DNA of 64,000 nucleotides. It comes from Flavobacterium quisquiliarum. GTDB taxonomy: Bacteria > Bacteroidota > Bacteroidia > Flavobacteriales > Flavobacteriaceae. Position 1 is the first letter of the stretch. Every line of letters starts with the position of its first letter. Below the pieces are notes generated by a model. The model saw only the letters and a program-made list of their open reading frames with translations, was not told the DNA's origin and did no database searches. The translations under genes were made by a program, and so were the position numbers. The stretch is from NCBI RefSeq assembly GCF_019308285.1, contig NZ_WWEM01000038.1, positions 124,001 through 188,000 on the forward strand. The letters run 5' to 3'. Positions 33,983 through 42,300 of the stretch are shown here, piece by piece.

Positions 33983-34122
33983 TTTAAACACATAGAAACA
34001 TAGGTTTTTCTATTTCTATAAAAAGATAAAAGAAGAAGCTAGCTTCCACACATAGCTATGTGAATTGATGCAAGTGAAACGCCTTTCTACACAAAGCTAA
34101 ACTATGTTTCTATGTGTTTAAA
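33983..34122. repeat. ACACATAGAAACATAG element, copy 1 (~140 bp)
   Basis: Terminal arms of 21 bp are perfect inverted repeats (33983-34003 starting TTTAAACACATAGAAACATA; 34102-34122). The middle carries CACACATAGCTATGTG and ATGCAAGTGAAACGCCTTTC. The element fills the gap between the thioredoxin-like gene and the TonB-dependent receptor gene. Copies are at 55998-56138 and, inverted, at 58078-58215. Confidence 0.85.
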
Positions 34123-34124
34123 TT

Positions 34125-36377
34125 TTACCTCAAAGTATATCGCAATCCCAAGAAGCCGCGAATCGTTTGATTCTGCCCATAAACATACGTTGTATCAAAA
34201 GTCAAACCGTACGGATTATCGGGCGTAACCAAAACTTTCCCGTTTGCATCGTATTGCACATTTTTATCAAAAGGATCATTGGTTCTTGAAATCAAAAACG
34301 GATTATTTTGTTTGGGAGTAAAGTTCAGCAGATTTTTGACACCTCCATAAACTTCAAAATTCTTCCAGCCCGTATAGGTAAACTGAATATTCTGAATACT
34401 GTACCAAGGCGAATTTGGATTTCTCGGATCGTATTCGCTCAACAAAGGCAATTTCATCGGACTGTAAACATTTCCGGTATAATCCAGTAATAAATTCCAA
34501 GGTTCAATTTTGTATGAAACTGTCCAAGTTCCTGTAAATCTTTCAGTCAGAAAAGGTCTTTCTGAAATTCCATCCTCCACATTTTTATTGTCCAAAACCG
34601 TTGCTCCCAAAATAAACTTTAAACCATTGGTAAAATTAACATCCACATTGGTGCTGATTCCCTGACTGATCGCATAACCATCAATATTGTCATAAATGAT
34701 TTTATTTGGATCGGTTTCATAATCTGAAATGATTTTATTGCTAAAACGGGTATAAAAAGCTGTAGTTTCAATTCCCATAAAAGTTCCATTTCCGAAGTTT
34801 ATTTTCTGAATATAATTCAAATTCACATTTACTGATTTCTCTGGTTTCAAATCATTTTCAATCACAACATCTCTCGAACCCGTTAACGCTGCGTGATCTT
34901 CGGTAAATAAATTGACCACTCTAAAACCTGTTCCGGCATTCAACCTGAAAATAGTATTGTCATTGGCTTTAAAGCGATAGGCAAATCTTGGTGTAAAAAT
35001 CGAACCGTGAATTGAATTATAATCGTAGCGTGCGCCCAGCAAAACCTGACTTTTTGGAGAAAAGGTTATTTCATCCTGCACAAAAATTCCTGGAAGCCAA
35101 GTACTTTCAGCATCTTTTGTGGCTGGTGTATTATCATCGTAATAGGTATATCGGCTTGCGATTCCTGCCAATAAATCATTTCGTCCGATTTTTTTATCCC
35201 AAGTTAATTGAAGAAATCCGATTTTTTGATTGGCGATGTATGAAGTGGTTCCGTAACGGCTGTCTTGATAATGCACATTTCCAGAGAAAGAAAGCATTAA
35301 TTTCTCCTCAAATGGCAATTGATAACTTCCAATCAATTCTGCTCTTTTGGTATAAATGCTTTCTCCGTAAATTTCGTCTCCTCCACGATATTTTTTCTCC
35401 CAGCGAACGTCTCCGCCCCAGCGATCTTCGTACATTGCACGTGCGGCAATGGTAAAAAGCCTATTATTATTGCGCTGAAAACTCCATTTATTAAAAACCG
35501 AAATTCGTTCAGAAAGCGTTACATCGGTAAAATTATCTTTGTCTTTATCAATTACTTGGTCATAATTGAAGTAATTAATTCCTAAAAGTGAAATCGCTTT
35601 TTGGCCAACATTAAACTTCATTCCCAAATCCAGATTACTTTCAAAATAAGAAGTCGTAAAATAATCAGCTGAAAACATCGGGGCATTGGTTGGATTCTTG
35701 GTAATAATATTGATCAAACCTCCGACCGCTTCGCTTCCATAAAGTGATGATGCTGGGCCTTTTACGATTTCTATTCGTTCGACCAAAGAGTTCGGAATTC
35801 CCGATAGGCCATAAACCGTCGAAAGACTGCTCACAATTGGCATTCCGTCAATCATTACTAAAGTATAAGGGCCTTCCAACCCGTTTATATGAATATCTCC
35901 TGTATTACAGACACCGCAATTCAACTGTGGACGAACTCCATTTATGTTTTGAAGTGCATCATAAATGCTTGGTGTTGGATTTTTCTTAAAGAAAACTGGC
36001 GAATAAACCTCAACGGGAACCGCACTTTCTAGTCGTTTTACTGGTTTTAAAGTTCCAGAGACCACTACTTCATTTAGTTCGTTTTGGTCTTCTTTTAATT
36101 CAAAATCCAGATTGAGATCTTGATTTTCTGATATTGTTATTTTTTGGATTAAAGATTTGAATCCAGTCGAGTTTACCGCAATTTTATAAGTTCCCGCCGG
36201 AATATTTTCTAACTGATAATGACCAATTGAATCTGCTTGAGTTTTAAAGTTTGTATTTAACAAACGAACATTAATTTCCTGCACAACAGGACTATCTGCC
36301 GTTACCTTTCCAGATATATTTTGTGCGTAAATGCTTTTTGTATAAATTATTAATATTGTCAAAAATAAATATTTCAT
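34125..36377 (-). CDS. TonB-dependent outer membrane receptor
   Basis: From ATG 36377 the signal peptide is MKYLFLTILIIYTKSIYAQ. Residues about 25-110 form a carboxypeptidase-regulatory-like domain (GKVTADSPVVQEINVRLL). The plug follows (VPVEVYSPVFFKKNPTPSI; VERIEIVKGPASSLYGSEAV), then a beta-barrel ending GFLGLRYTLR with the terminal aromatic/Arg pattern. It imports a ligand with energy from TonB. The plug contains NCGVCNTGDIHINGLEG, a C-x2-C unusual in such domains. A DtxR-like palindrome lies 16 bp upstream of the ATG, and the neighbours handle metals, so a metal or metallophore ligand is a reasonable inference. Confidence 0.9.
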   Translation of the reverse strand: MKYLFLTILIIYTKSIYAQNISGKVTADSPVVQEINVRLLNTNFKTQADSIGHYQLENIPAGTYKIAVNSTGFKSLIQKITISENQDLNLDFELKEDQNELNEVVVSGTLKPVKRLESAVPVEVYSPVFFKKNPTPSIYDALQNINGVRPQLNCGVCNTGDIHINGLEGPYTLVMIDGMPIVSSLSTVYGLSGIPNSLVERIEIVKGPASSLYGSEAVGGLINIITKNPTNAPMFSADYFTTSYFESNLDLGMKFNVGQKAISLLGINYFNYDQVIDKDKDNFTDVTLSERISVFNKWSFQRNNNRLFTIAARAMYEDRWGGDVRWEKKYRGGDEIYGESIYTKRAELIGSYQLPFEEKLMLSFSGNVHYQDSRYGTTSYIANQKIGFLQLTWDKKIGRNDLLAGIASRYTYYDDNTPATKDAESTWLPGIFVQDEITFSPKSQVLLGARYDYNSIHGSIFTPRFAYRFKANDNTIFRLNAGTGFRVVNLFTEDHAALTGSRDVVIENDLKPEKSVNVNLNYIQKINFGNGTFMGIETTAFYTRFSNKIISDYETDPNKIIYDNIDGYAISQGISTNVDVNFTNGLKFILGATVLDNKNVEDGISERPFLTERFTGTWTVSYKIEPWNLLLDYTGNVYSPMKLPLLSEYDPRNPNSPWYSIQNIQFTYTGWKNFEVYGGVKNLLNFTPKQNNPFLISRTNDPFDKNVQYDANGKVLVTPDNPYGLTFDTTYVYGQNQTIRGFLGLRYTLR

Positions 36378-36392
36378 TCTTTTAAAATTAAA

Positions 36393-36408
36393 TTTAGACA
36401 AAACTAAA
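36393..36408. promoter_or_regulatory. DtxR-like palindrome before the TonB receptor gene
   Basis: TTTAG-ACAAAA-CTAAA has the same arms and 6-bp spacer as the site before the NRAMP gene (39562-39579). It lies just upstream of the receptor ATG (36377), where bound repressor would block transcription. Binding is inferred. Confidence 0.5.
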
Positions 36409-36520
36409 AATTAAATTTGACAAACAATTATTCTTCAGGCAGAAATTTTTAAACGGATTGAATTCAATATGTTAGAATTTTGATTTTATCGAGCAAAGTC
36501 ACAAAACACAAAGTTTTTTT

Positions 36521-36588
36521 AAACCATATAAGTTATATAAGAAAATGTAAGTCTAGTTTTAAATGAACTTATATAACTTATATGGTTT
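36521..36588. repeat. AAACCATATAAGTTATATAAG element, copy 1
   Basis: 21-bp perfect inverted arms (36521-36541 and 36568-36588) separated by 26 bp. A second copy with 20-bp arms is at 49913-49993, inside the hem region. Confidence 0.85.
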
Positions 36589-36592
36589 ATTT

Positions 36593-37507
36593 TCACTTTG
36601 CGTAATCTTCGTCAATTAGTTCTTTATTAATGACCGCTCCGGCAAAAGATCCTGTAGAAACGGCAATAGCAACTGAGCGCATTGGAGTTGTACAGTCTCC
36701 ACTTGCAAAAACTCCTGCCACATTTGTTTTTTGCATAGCATCAACTTTTACCAAACTTTGTTCGTTGAGTTCACAGCCTAGAGCTTCAGGAATTGGACAA
36801 TGCTGTTCGAAAGGTGGTTTGGCATACACAGCTTTTACCTCAACTTTTTGCTGATTTTTAAAAACTATATTCTGAATATATCCTCCTTGATGTTCAAAAG
36901 ATTCTATTTCATCTTCAAAAATCTGAACGCCATGATTTTCTAAAGTTTTGATTTTTTCCAAAGTCAATTCTGATTTTCCATTCGTGCACAATCGAAGGTC
37001 TTTTGTCCAATTCGAGATCAGTTTGGCGTATTCAAAGCCCATTTCACCATTGGCAATAATCGCAGTTTTTTCATTTTTAACTTCATAGCCGTGACAATAC
37101 GGACAATGCAAAACCGAAATTCCCCAACAATCTGCAAAACCTTTAATTTCAGGAAGCAGATCTTTAACGCCACTTGCAAACAGGATTTTTCTTGAATTGA
37201 AAGTTTTACCAGATTCTGTAAAAACCTCAAATCCATTTTCATTTTTAATCGCTTTTACCACAAGTCCGTTAAAAAAATGAATTGTTTTATAAAGATCGAC
37301 TTGTAATTTGGCTTTCGCCGAAATTACAGCGGGCTTTTCGCCGTCTTGTGTAATAAAATTGTGCGAATGTGGCGTTTGTCGGTTACAAGGCAAACCACTG
37401 TCAATAACCAAAACCTCACGCAAAGCACGTCCTAAACTCATTGCTGCAGATAAGCCACTGTAGCTTCCGCCAATGATAATCACGTCATATGTATAATTGT
37501 CTTTCAT
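36593..37507 (-). CDS. Thioredoxin-reductase-like flavoprotein
   Basis: 304 residues with the FAD-binding motif GGSYSGLSAAMSLGRA, the redox pair CPYCHGYE (near residue 135) and the C-terminal FAD motif GVFASGDCTTPMRSVAIA. This is the low-Mr thioredoxin reductase fold, though many relatives reduce other partners. The NADPH-binding part is around NEKTAIIANGEMGFEYAK. It is the third gene of an operon behind the MerC-like and COG0523 genes, with 12 bp spacing, so its substrate may be linked to metal or thiol status. Confidence 0.85.
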   Translation of the reverse strand: MKDNYTYDVIIIGGSYSGLSAAMSLGRALREVLVIDSGLPCNRQTPHSHNFITQDGEKPAVISAKAKLQVDLYKTIHFFNGLVVKAIKNENGFEVFTESGKTFNSRKILFASGVKDLLPEIKGFADCWGISVLHCPYCHGYEVKNEKTAIIANGEMGFEYAKLISNWTKDLRLCTNGKSELTLEKIKTLENHGVQIFEDEIESFEHQGGYIQNIVFKNQQKVEVKAVYAKPPFEQHCPIPEALGCELNEQSLVKVDAMQKTNVAGVFASGDCTTPMRSVAIAVSTGSFAGAVINKELIDEDYAK

Positions 37508-37519
37508 AATTTTAACGAT

Positions 37520-38725
37520 TTAAGATGTTCTTGATATTGGAAAAAGATCCTTTTTTGGAAACAAACCTTCTTGATAATCTATAATTTCATCTTCTGTACA
37601 AAGGCATTTTTTAAGTTCGTTGAGAATCTCCGTCTCTTTTATTTTCTGTCCGATAAAAACAAGTTCATTAAGTCGGTCTCCAAAGTTAGCCGTCCAGCGT
37701 TCTTCTATAATATCCTGAAATTCAACAAAATTATTAAATGTCATTCGCTCACTTAACGGCATACTCGCCCACCAAACTCCTGCCCCTTCCGCTTTCATTG
37801 AACCTCCAGCCTGGCTCCAGTTAATTGCCTGCTCTGGTCGGGATGCCATCCACAATAATCCTTTACTTCTAATGATATTCTCTGGAAAATCTGAAGTAAT
37901 AAAATTCCATAATCGATTGGGATGAAATGGCCTTGAATCTCTAAACACAAAAGAATTGATTCCGTATTCTTCGGTTTCAGGCGTATGGATTCCTTCTAAT
38001 TCTCTGATCCAACCTGCTGAATTTTCCGCTTCCTCATAATTGAATAATCCCGTATTTATAATTTCGTTCAGGTTTACTTTTCCTAAAACCGAAGTGATTA
38101 TTTTCGCCACAGGATTCAACTTCTGAATTGACGCTTTCAACATTTGTAATGATGCTGTATCAATAAGATCGGTTTTATTCAAAATAATAACATTCGCAAA
38201 TTCGACCTGATCAACCAAAAGATTGACTATCGTGCGAGTATCGTTTTCAATACTGGATAAATTTTGTTCCTGCAAAGTTTTAGCCGAACCAAAATCTTTA
38301 AAAAAGTTAAAACTATCCACAACAGTTACCATCGTATCGATGTAGCTAAACCTTGACAAATCAATGCTAGCATCTTCATTTACAAATGAAAAAGTCTGAG
38401 CGACCGGTATTGGCTCGCTAATTCCTGTACTTTCAATAAGTAAATAATCAAATCTGTTTTCCTTTGCTAATCTTTCCACCTCGATCATTAAGTCTTCACG
38501 CAGCGTACAGCAAATACAGCCATTTGTCATTTCAACTAACTTCTCTTCGGTTCTTGACAACGTATTTTGATTTTTTACAAGTTGTGCATCAATATTAACT
38601 TCACTCATGTCGTTAACGATTATGGCCACTTTCAATCCTTCTTTATTATGAAGAATATGATTTAGAAGCGTCGTTTTTCCTGCTCCAAGAAATCCGCTTA
38701 ACACTGTAACAGGGAGTTTTTTCAT
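37520..38725 (-). CDS. COG0523 (CobW/ZigA-type) metallochaperone GTPase
   Basis: A G3E GTPase: Walker A GFLGAGKTTLLNH at the N-terminus, the metal-binding NGCICCTLREDL (C-x-C-C), and the guanine-specificity motif ILNKTDLI. The C-terminal ~100 residues form a CobW_C domain (NRLNELVFIGQKIKET). Such proteins deliver metal, often zinc under zinc limitation, to client enzymes. The gene overlaps the MerC-like gene by 4 bp and is followed by the flavoprotein. Two Zur-like palindromes precede the operon, which fits zinc-responsive expression. The client is not known. Confidence 0.9.
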   Translation of the reverse strand: MKKLPVTVLSGFLGAGKTTLLNHILHNKEGLKVAIIVNDMSEVNIDAQLVKNQNTLSRTEEKLVEMTNGCICCTLREDLMIEVERLAKENRFDYLLIESTGISEPIPVAQTFSFVNEDASIDLSRFSYIDTMVTVVDSFNFFKDFGSAKTLQEQNLSSIENDTRTIVNLLVDQVEFANVIILNKTDLIDTASLQMLKASIQKLNPVAKIITSVLGKVNLNEIINTGLFNYEEAENSAGWIRELEGIHTPETEEYGINSFVFRDSRPFHPNRLWNFITSDFPENIIRSKGLLWMASRPEQAINWSQAGGSMKAEGAGVWWASMPLSERMTFNNFVEFQDIIEERWTANFGDRLNELVFIGQKIKETEILNELKKCLCTEDEIIDYQEGLFPKKDLFPISRTS

Positions 38726-39075
38726 TTGTGTATGTTTTTATGATTTTTATAATTAATCAAATGGCCGATAATCATTCCGATGCCACCGAAATAAATCAGA
38801 TCCAAATGAATCTCTAAGAATAAATCAGTCAAAATAGTGATCCAAATCAGGCTCATGGAAACAATCAAAATCGACGAAACCAAAAGAGTTGATTTTTTCG
38901 TAATTTTGAAAATTGCAAACAAACCTATTGAAGCAAATAGTAAATCGATAATTGGACTGTGACTCAACCCTAAAGGAAGAATCGTTAAAAGAGGAAAAAC
39001 CAAACAATGAACGAGACAAATCGTTGCGCTTGAAATTCCTAAAATATCGTAAAAGGGTGTAGTCAATTTCTTCAT
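38722..39075 (-). CDS. MerC-domain membrane protein
   Basis: 117 residues with about four membrane segments. The first contains CLVHCLVFPLLTILPLG (C-x3-C), characteristic of MerC-type metal transport proteins. The C-terminus has GMIIGHLINYKNHKNIHK, rich in His. MerC proteins move mercury in resistance operons; here no mer genes are present. In Bacteroidota, similar proteins occur with Zur-linked genes. As first gene of the operon with the COG0523 GTPase, a zinc-related role is likely but inferred. Confidence 0.8.
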   Translation of the reverse strand: MKKLTTPFYDILGISSATICLVHCLVFPLLTILPLGLSHSPIIDLLFASIGLFAIFKITKKSTLLVSSILIVSMSLIWITILTDLFLEIHLDLIYFGGIGMIIGHLINYKNHKNIHK

Positions 39076-39092
39076 TTTGTGTACTTTTACTT

Positions 39093-39111
39093 AATGCAAT
39101 TTTGTTGCAAA
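39093..39111. promoter_or_regulatory. Zur-like site 2
   Basis: AATGCAATTTTGTTGCAAA resembles the perfect palindrome 18 bp to its right (conserved GCAA-TTGTTGC positions). It lies just upstream of the MerC-like gene (start 39075). Confidence 0.5.
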
Positions 39112-39128
39112 TATACAGATTAAATTCA

Positions 39129-39147
39129 AACGCAACATTGTTGCGTT
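39129..39147. promoter_or_regulatory. Zur-like site 1, perfect 9-1-9 palindrome
   Basis: AACGCAACA-T-TGTTGCGTT is a perfect inverted repeat in the divergent gap between the zur-type gene (start 39168) and the merC-COG0523-flavoprotein operon. The 9-1-9 form is usual for Fur-family operators. Autoregulation and operon repression by the adjacent regulator are inferred. Confidence 0.65.
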
Positions 39148-39167
39148 AAATTTTTTAATTTATAAAA

Positions 39168-39560
39168 ATGAAAACAACACGTAATACTACCGCGAAAACA
39201 GCTGTATTAGAGGTATTTGAGAATTCTAAAACGGCATTATCACACACCGAAATTCAAAAACAATTGAATGATGTCTGCGATCGCGTGACCATTTATAGAA
39301 TTTTAGATCGTTTGGTTAACGATGATATTATTCATAAAATCTCCAATTTGGACGGCACGGTTAAATATGCCAAATGCAATCATTCGCATCAGCGCGTACA
39401 CATCCATAACCATGCTCATTTCAGCTGTGAAAACTGTCACGAAATTACTTGTCTTGAAAATGTGAAACCGAGCTACATTATGCCGCACAATTATAAAGTG
39501 AACGAAATAAACTTTACATTATCAGGATTGTGCCCAAAATGTTTGAATTCTAACATTTAA
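39168..39560 (+). CDS. zur: Fur-family regulator, probably Zur
   Basis: 130 residues with an N-terminal winged helix (QKQLNDVCDRVTIYRILDRL is the recognition region) and a C-terminal dimerisation domain. HSHQRVHIHNHAHFSC holds the metal-sensing histidines, and the pairs C-x2-C (SCENCHE) and C-x2-C (CPKC) make the structural zinc site. The divergent COG0523/MerC operon and Zur-like palindromes favour a zinc sensor over iron or peroxide sensors. The assignment to Zur depends on that context. Confidence 0.8.
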   Translation: MKTTRNTTAKTAVLEVFENSKTALSHTEIQKQLNDVCDRVTIYRILDRLVNDDIIHKISNLDGTVKYAKCNHSHQRVHIHNHAHFSCENCHEITCLENVKPSYIMPHNYKVNEINFTLSGLCPKCLNSNI

Positions 39561-39561
39561 A

Positions 39562-39579
39562 TTTTAGACTCGCCTAAAA
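39562..39579. promoter_or_regulatory. DtxR-like palindrome before the NRAMP gene
   Basis: TTTTAG-ACTCGC-CTAAAA is an inverted repeat of the DtxR/IdeR type. It directly precedes the putative -33 (39583-39585) of the NRAMP promoter. A DtxR/MntR gene follows the transporter. Confidence 0.55.
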
Positions 39580-39582
39580 ATA

Positions 39583-39615
39583 TTGTTCCGCGAATATCAT
39601 TTTTCTATATATTTG
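39583..39615 (+). promoter_or_regulatory. Promoter of the NRAMP gene
   Basis: TTG (39583-39585), 22-bp spacer and TATATTTG (39608-39615) match the Bacteroidota -33/-7 pattern. The ATG is at 39635. Confidence 0.55.
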
Positions 39616-39634
39616 TGAAAACAATACATTTACA

Positions 39635-41506
39635 ATGAGTAAATCTTTAGAAGAAGTCCACGAATCGGTTTCTACAGAACATAAAAAAACAGGTTTCAGA
39701 AAAATATTAGCCTTTTTAGGCCCGGCTTATTTAGTAAGCGTTGGTTATATGGATCCAGGAAACTGGGCTACAGACATTGCCGGCGGAAGCCAATTTGGTT
39801 ATACTTTGGTCTGGGTTTTATTGATGAGTAACTTAATGGCTTTGCTTTTGCAAAGTTTAAGCGCAAGACTTGGAATTGTAACACAACGAGATCTAGCACA
39901 GGCTTCGCGAGAAACTTATTCCAAATACATCAACTACATTTTATATTTTCTGGCAGAAATTGCAATTGCCGCCTGTGATTTGGCCGAAGTGCTCGGAATG
40001 GCAATCGGAATTAATCTTCTTTTTGGAATTCCGCTTTTTGAAGGTGTTTTGATTACCGTTTTAGATACTTTCATTTTATTGTTCTTAATCAACAAGGGAA
40101 TCCGTAAAATGGAGGCTTTTATTATTGCTTTGGTAGCGATTATTGGTTTTTCTTTCATTTTTGAAATGATTTTTGCCGAACCTGAAGTTTCTAAAATTAT
40201 CGCTGGATTGGTTCCTTCTATTCCAAATTCAGCTGCCTTATATATTGCAATCGGAATTATTGGAGCAACGGTAATGCCTCACAACCTTTACTTACACTCT
40301 TCTTTGGTGCAAACCAGAAAATTCGATAGAAGTCCAGCGGGAATCAAACAAGCCTTAAAATACAATTTGATTGATTCAACTATTGCTTTGAATTTGGCAT
40401 TCTTCGTCAATGCTGCCATTTTAATTTTGGCAGCCGCCACTTTCCATAAAAATGGAATGTTTGAAGTTGCCGAGATTCAGGATGCACATCAATTCCTGGA
40501 ACCTTTGTTAGGCACAAAATGGGCACCAATCTTATTTGCCGTTGCCTTAATCGCTGCAGGACAAAGTTCAACCGTAACGGGAACACTTGCAGGACAGATT
40601 GTGATGGAAGGTTATTTACACTTAAGAATTCAGCCTTGGGTTCGTAGAATTATAACCCGTTTAATTGCTATAGTTCCTGCTTTGATCGTGATTTGGATTT
40701 ATGGCGAAAACATAACTGGAAAACTTTTAATTTTAAGTCAGGTTATTTTAAGCCTACAATTAGGATTTGCGATTATTCCGCTGATTCATTTTGTGAGTGA
40801 TAAATCGAAAATGAATGGTTTTCATATTTCTAGAACCACACAGGTTGTTTCTTGGATTATTGCTTTAATTATTGTCTCATTGAATGCTAAGTTGGTTTAT
40901 GACGAAATTACTTCATGGCTGGCAAGTTCGAATCATCCAATAATTTTATGGGTTACGGTAATACCGCTTGCGATTGCTTTTGCTGGATTACTGCTTTATA
41001 TCGTTTTTAAACCTTTTATCGCAAAAGCCAAATCTAAAAAAGTTATTAATCACTCGCCGCATAACCTAAAACTTCACTTTACGCCAAAAGAAAGTCAGAG
41101 CATTAAAAATATAGCCATTTCTGTAGATTTTTCTCATGCAGATGAAGCCGCATTAAACAAAGCCTTTGAATTGGGTGGCATTGATACCGAATATACTTTA
41201 ATTCATATCGTTGAAACTGTGGGTGCGTTAATGTACGGCGTTCATGTTCACGATCATGAAACAACAATAGATGAAAAACTATTATTGAAATACAAAGAAA
41301 TGCTGTCGGAAAAAGGATTCAAGATCAAAACAGAACTTGGTTTTGGAAAACCCAACAATGTAATTCCGAAAATTATAAACGAAGGCAATTTCGACATTCT
41401 CGTTATGGGAACCCACGGTCACACTGGATTGAAAGATATTCTTTTTGGCACAACGGTAGACAAATTGAGACATAAAATTTCAATACCTTTGTTGATTGTT
41501 AAATGA
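39635..41506 (+). CDS. mntH: NRAMP divalent metal transporter fused to a universal stress protein domain
   Basis: Residues 1-~465 are an NRAMP transporter with about eleven membrane helices. The TM1 motif MDPGNWATDIAGGSQ and TM6 motif MPHNLYLHSSLVQTR hold the metal-binding Asp, Asn and Met. Residues ~485-623 form a USP domain ending GTHGHTGLKDILFGTTVDKL, the G-x2-G-x9-G(S/T) nucleotide-binding signature. It imports Mn2+ (or Fe2+) with protons. The USP domain is cytoplasmic and might gate transport by ATP or cAMP state; that is inferred. A DtxR-type regulator is the next gene, and a DtxR-like palindrome lies upstream. Confidence 0.92.
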   Translation: MSKSLEEVHESVSTEHKKTGFRKILAFLGPAYLVSVGYMDPGNWATDIAGGSQFGYTLVWVLLMSNLMALLLQSLSARLGIVTQRDLAQASRETYSKYINYILYFLAEIAIAACDLAEVLGMAIGINLLFGIPLFEGVLITVLDTFILLFLINKGIRKMEAFIIALVAIIGFSFIFEMIFAEPEVSKIIAGLVPSIPNSAALYIAIGIIGATVMPHNLYLHSSLVQTRKFDRSPAGIKQALKYNLIDSTIALNLAFFVNAAILILAAATFHKNGMFEVAEIQDAHQFLEPLLGTKWAPILFAVALIAAGQSSTVTGTLAGQIVMEGYLHLRIQPWVRRIITRLIAIVPALIVIWIYGENITGKLLILSQVILSLQLGFAIIPLIHFVSDKSKMNGFHISRTTQVVSWIIALIIVSLNAKLVYDEITSWLASSNHPIILWVTVIPLAIAFAGLLLYIVFKPFIAKAKSKKVINHSPHNLKLHFTPKESQSIKNIAISVDFSHADEAALNKAFELGGIDTEYTLIHIVETVGALMYGVHVHDHETTIDEKLLLKYKEMLSEKGFKIKTELGFGKPNNVIPKIINEGNFDILVMGTHGHTGLKDILFGTTVDKLRHKISIPLLIVK

Positions 41507-41510
41507 AGAT

Positions 41511-41580
41511 GCAAAGTTTCAGAGTGACAAAGTAACAAAGTTTTTAGCTTTGTCCCTTTGCAACTCTGTCTCTTTGTTAC
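41511..41580. repeat. CAAAGT heptad-type inverted repeat
   Basis: GCAAAGTTTCAGAGTGACAA at 41511-41530 pairs with TTTGCAACTCTGTCTCTTTG near 41557-41576. Related units are at 43265-43360 and 51600-51632. It separates the NRAMP and regulator genes. Confidence 0.6.
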
Positions 41581-41595
41581 TCAAAAAGAAAAAAA

Positions 41596-42249
41596 ATGAC
41601 CTTTTCAGAAGAAAACTACCTTAAATCGATCTATCACTTAACGGCGGCTTTAGAAACAGAAGTCAGTACGAATGCTATTGCAGAAATCATGGAGACTAAA
41701 GCTTCTTCGGTAACGGATATGTTGAAGAAACTGGCGGAGAAAGATTTGGTTAATTATAAAAAATACCAAGGGGTTTCGTTAACCGAAAACGGAAAACTAG
41801 CCGCTAAAATGATTGTGAGAAAACATCGTCTTTGGGAAGTGTTTTTAGTGGAGAAACTAAATTTCAGCTGGGATGAAGTTCATGATATTGCGGAACAGTT
41901 GGAGCACATCAAATCAGAACAATTGATTAACCGATTAGATGATTTTCTAGGAAATCCGACTGAAGATCCACATGGAGATCCAATTCCAGATGCTAACGGC
42001 CGAATTATTAAGATTGAAAAACATTTACTTTCCGAGTTATCTGATAACCAAACTGGAGTTTGTGTTGGTGTGAAAGATACTTCTTCGGAGTTCTTGAAAT
42101 ATCTCGATAAACAAGGAATTGCTTTAGGTTCTAAAATTGAATTTCTTTCTAAAGAATCCTTCGATTTATCGGTCAAAATTAAGGTTGATGAAAGGGAATT
42201 ATCGATTTCGAATAAAATTGCTTCTAATTTGTTTGTAAAGCTGGTTTAG
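41596..42249 (+). CDS. DtxR/MntR-family metalloregulator
   Basis: 217 residues: winged helix (ETKASSVTDMLKKLAEKDL), dimerisation domain and a C-terminal FeoA/SH3-like domain (SNKIASNLFVKLV). The metal site looks MntR-like, with His77 in RKHRLWEVF and E100-x2-E103-H104 in IAEQLEHIKSE. The residue aligned from memory with Asp8 of B. subtilis MntR is Asn7. It should repress metal-uptake genes when Mn2+ or Fe2+ is plentiful. Location directly after the NRAMP gene favours manganese. Two DtxR-like palindromes in the window are candidate targets. Confidence 0.85.
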   Translation: MTFSEENYLKSIYHLTAALETEVSTNAIAEIMETKASSVTDMLKKLAEKDLVNYKKYQGVSLTENGKLAAKMIVRKHRLWEVFLVEKLNFSWDEVHDIAEQLEHIKSEQLINRLDDFLGNPTEDPHGDPIPDANGRIIKIEKHLLSELSDNQTGVCVGVKDTSSEFLKYLDKQGIALGSKIEFLSKESFDLSVKIKVDERELSISNKIASNLFVKLV

Positions 42250-42300
42250 TGGGCTGTTTTCGTAGAGATCTACAAGGAAGTTCTTAGAACATTAACTATA

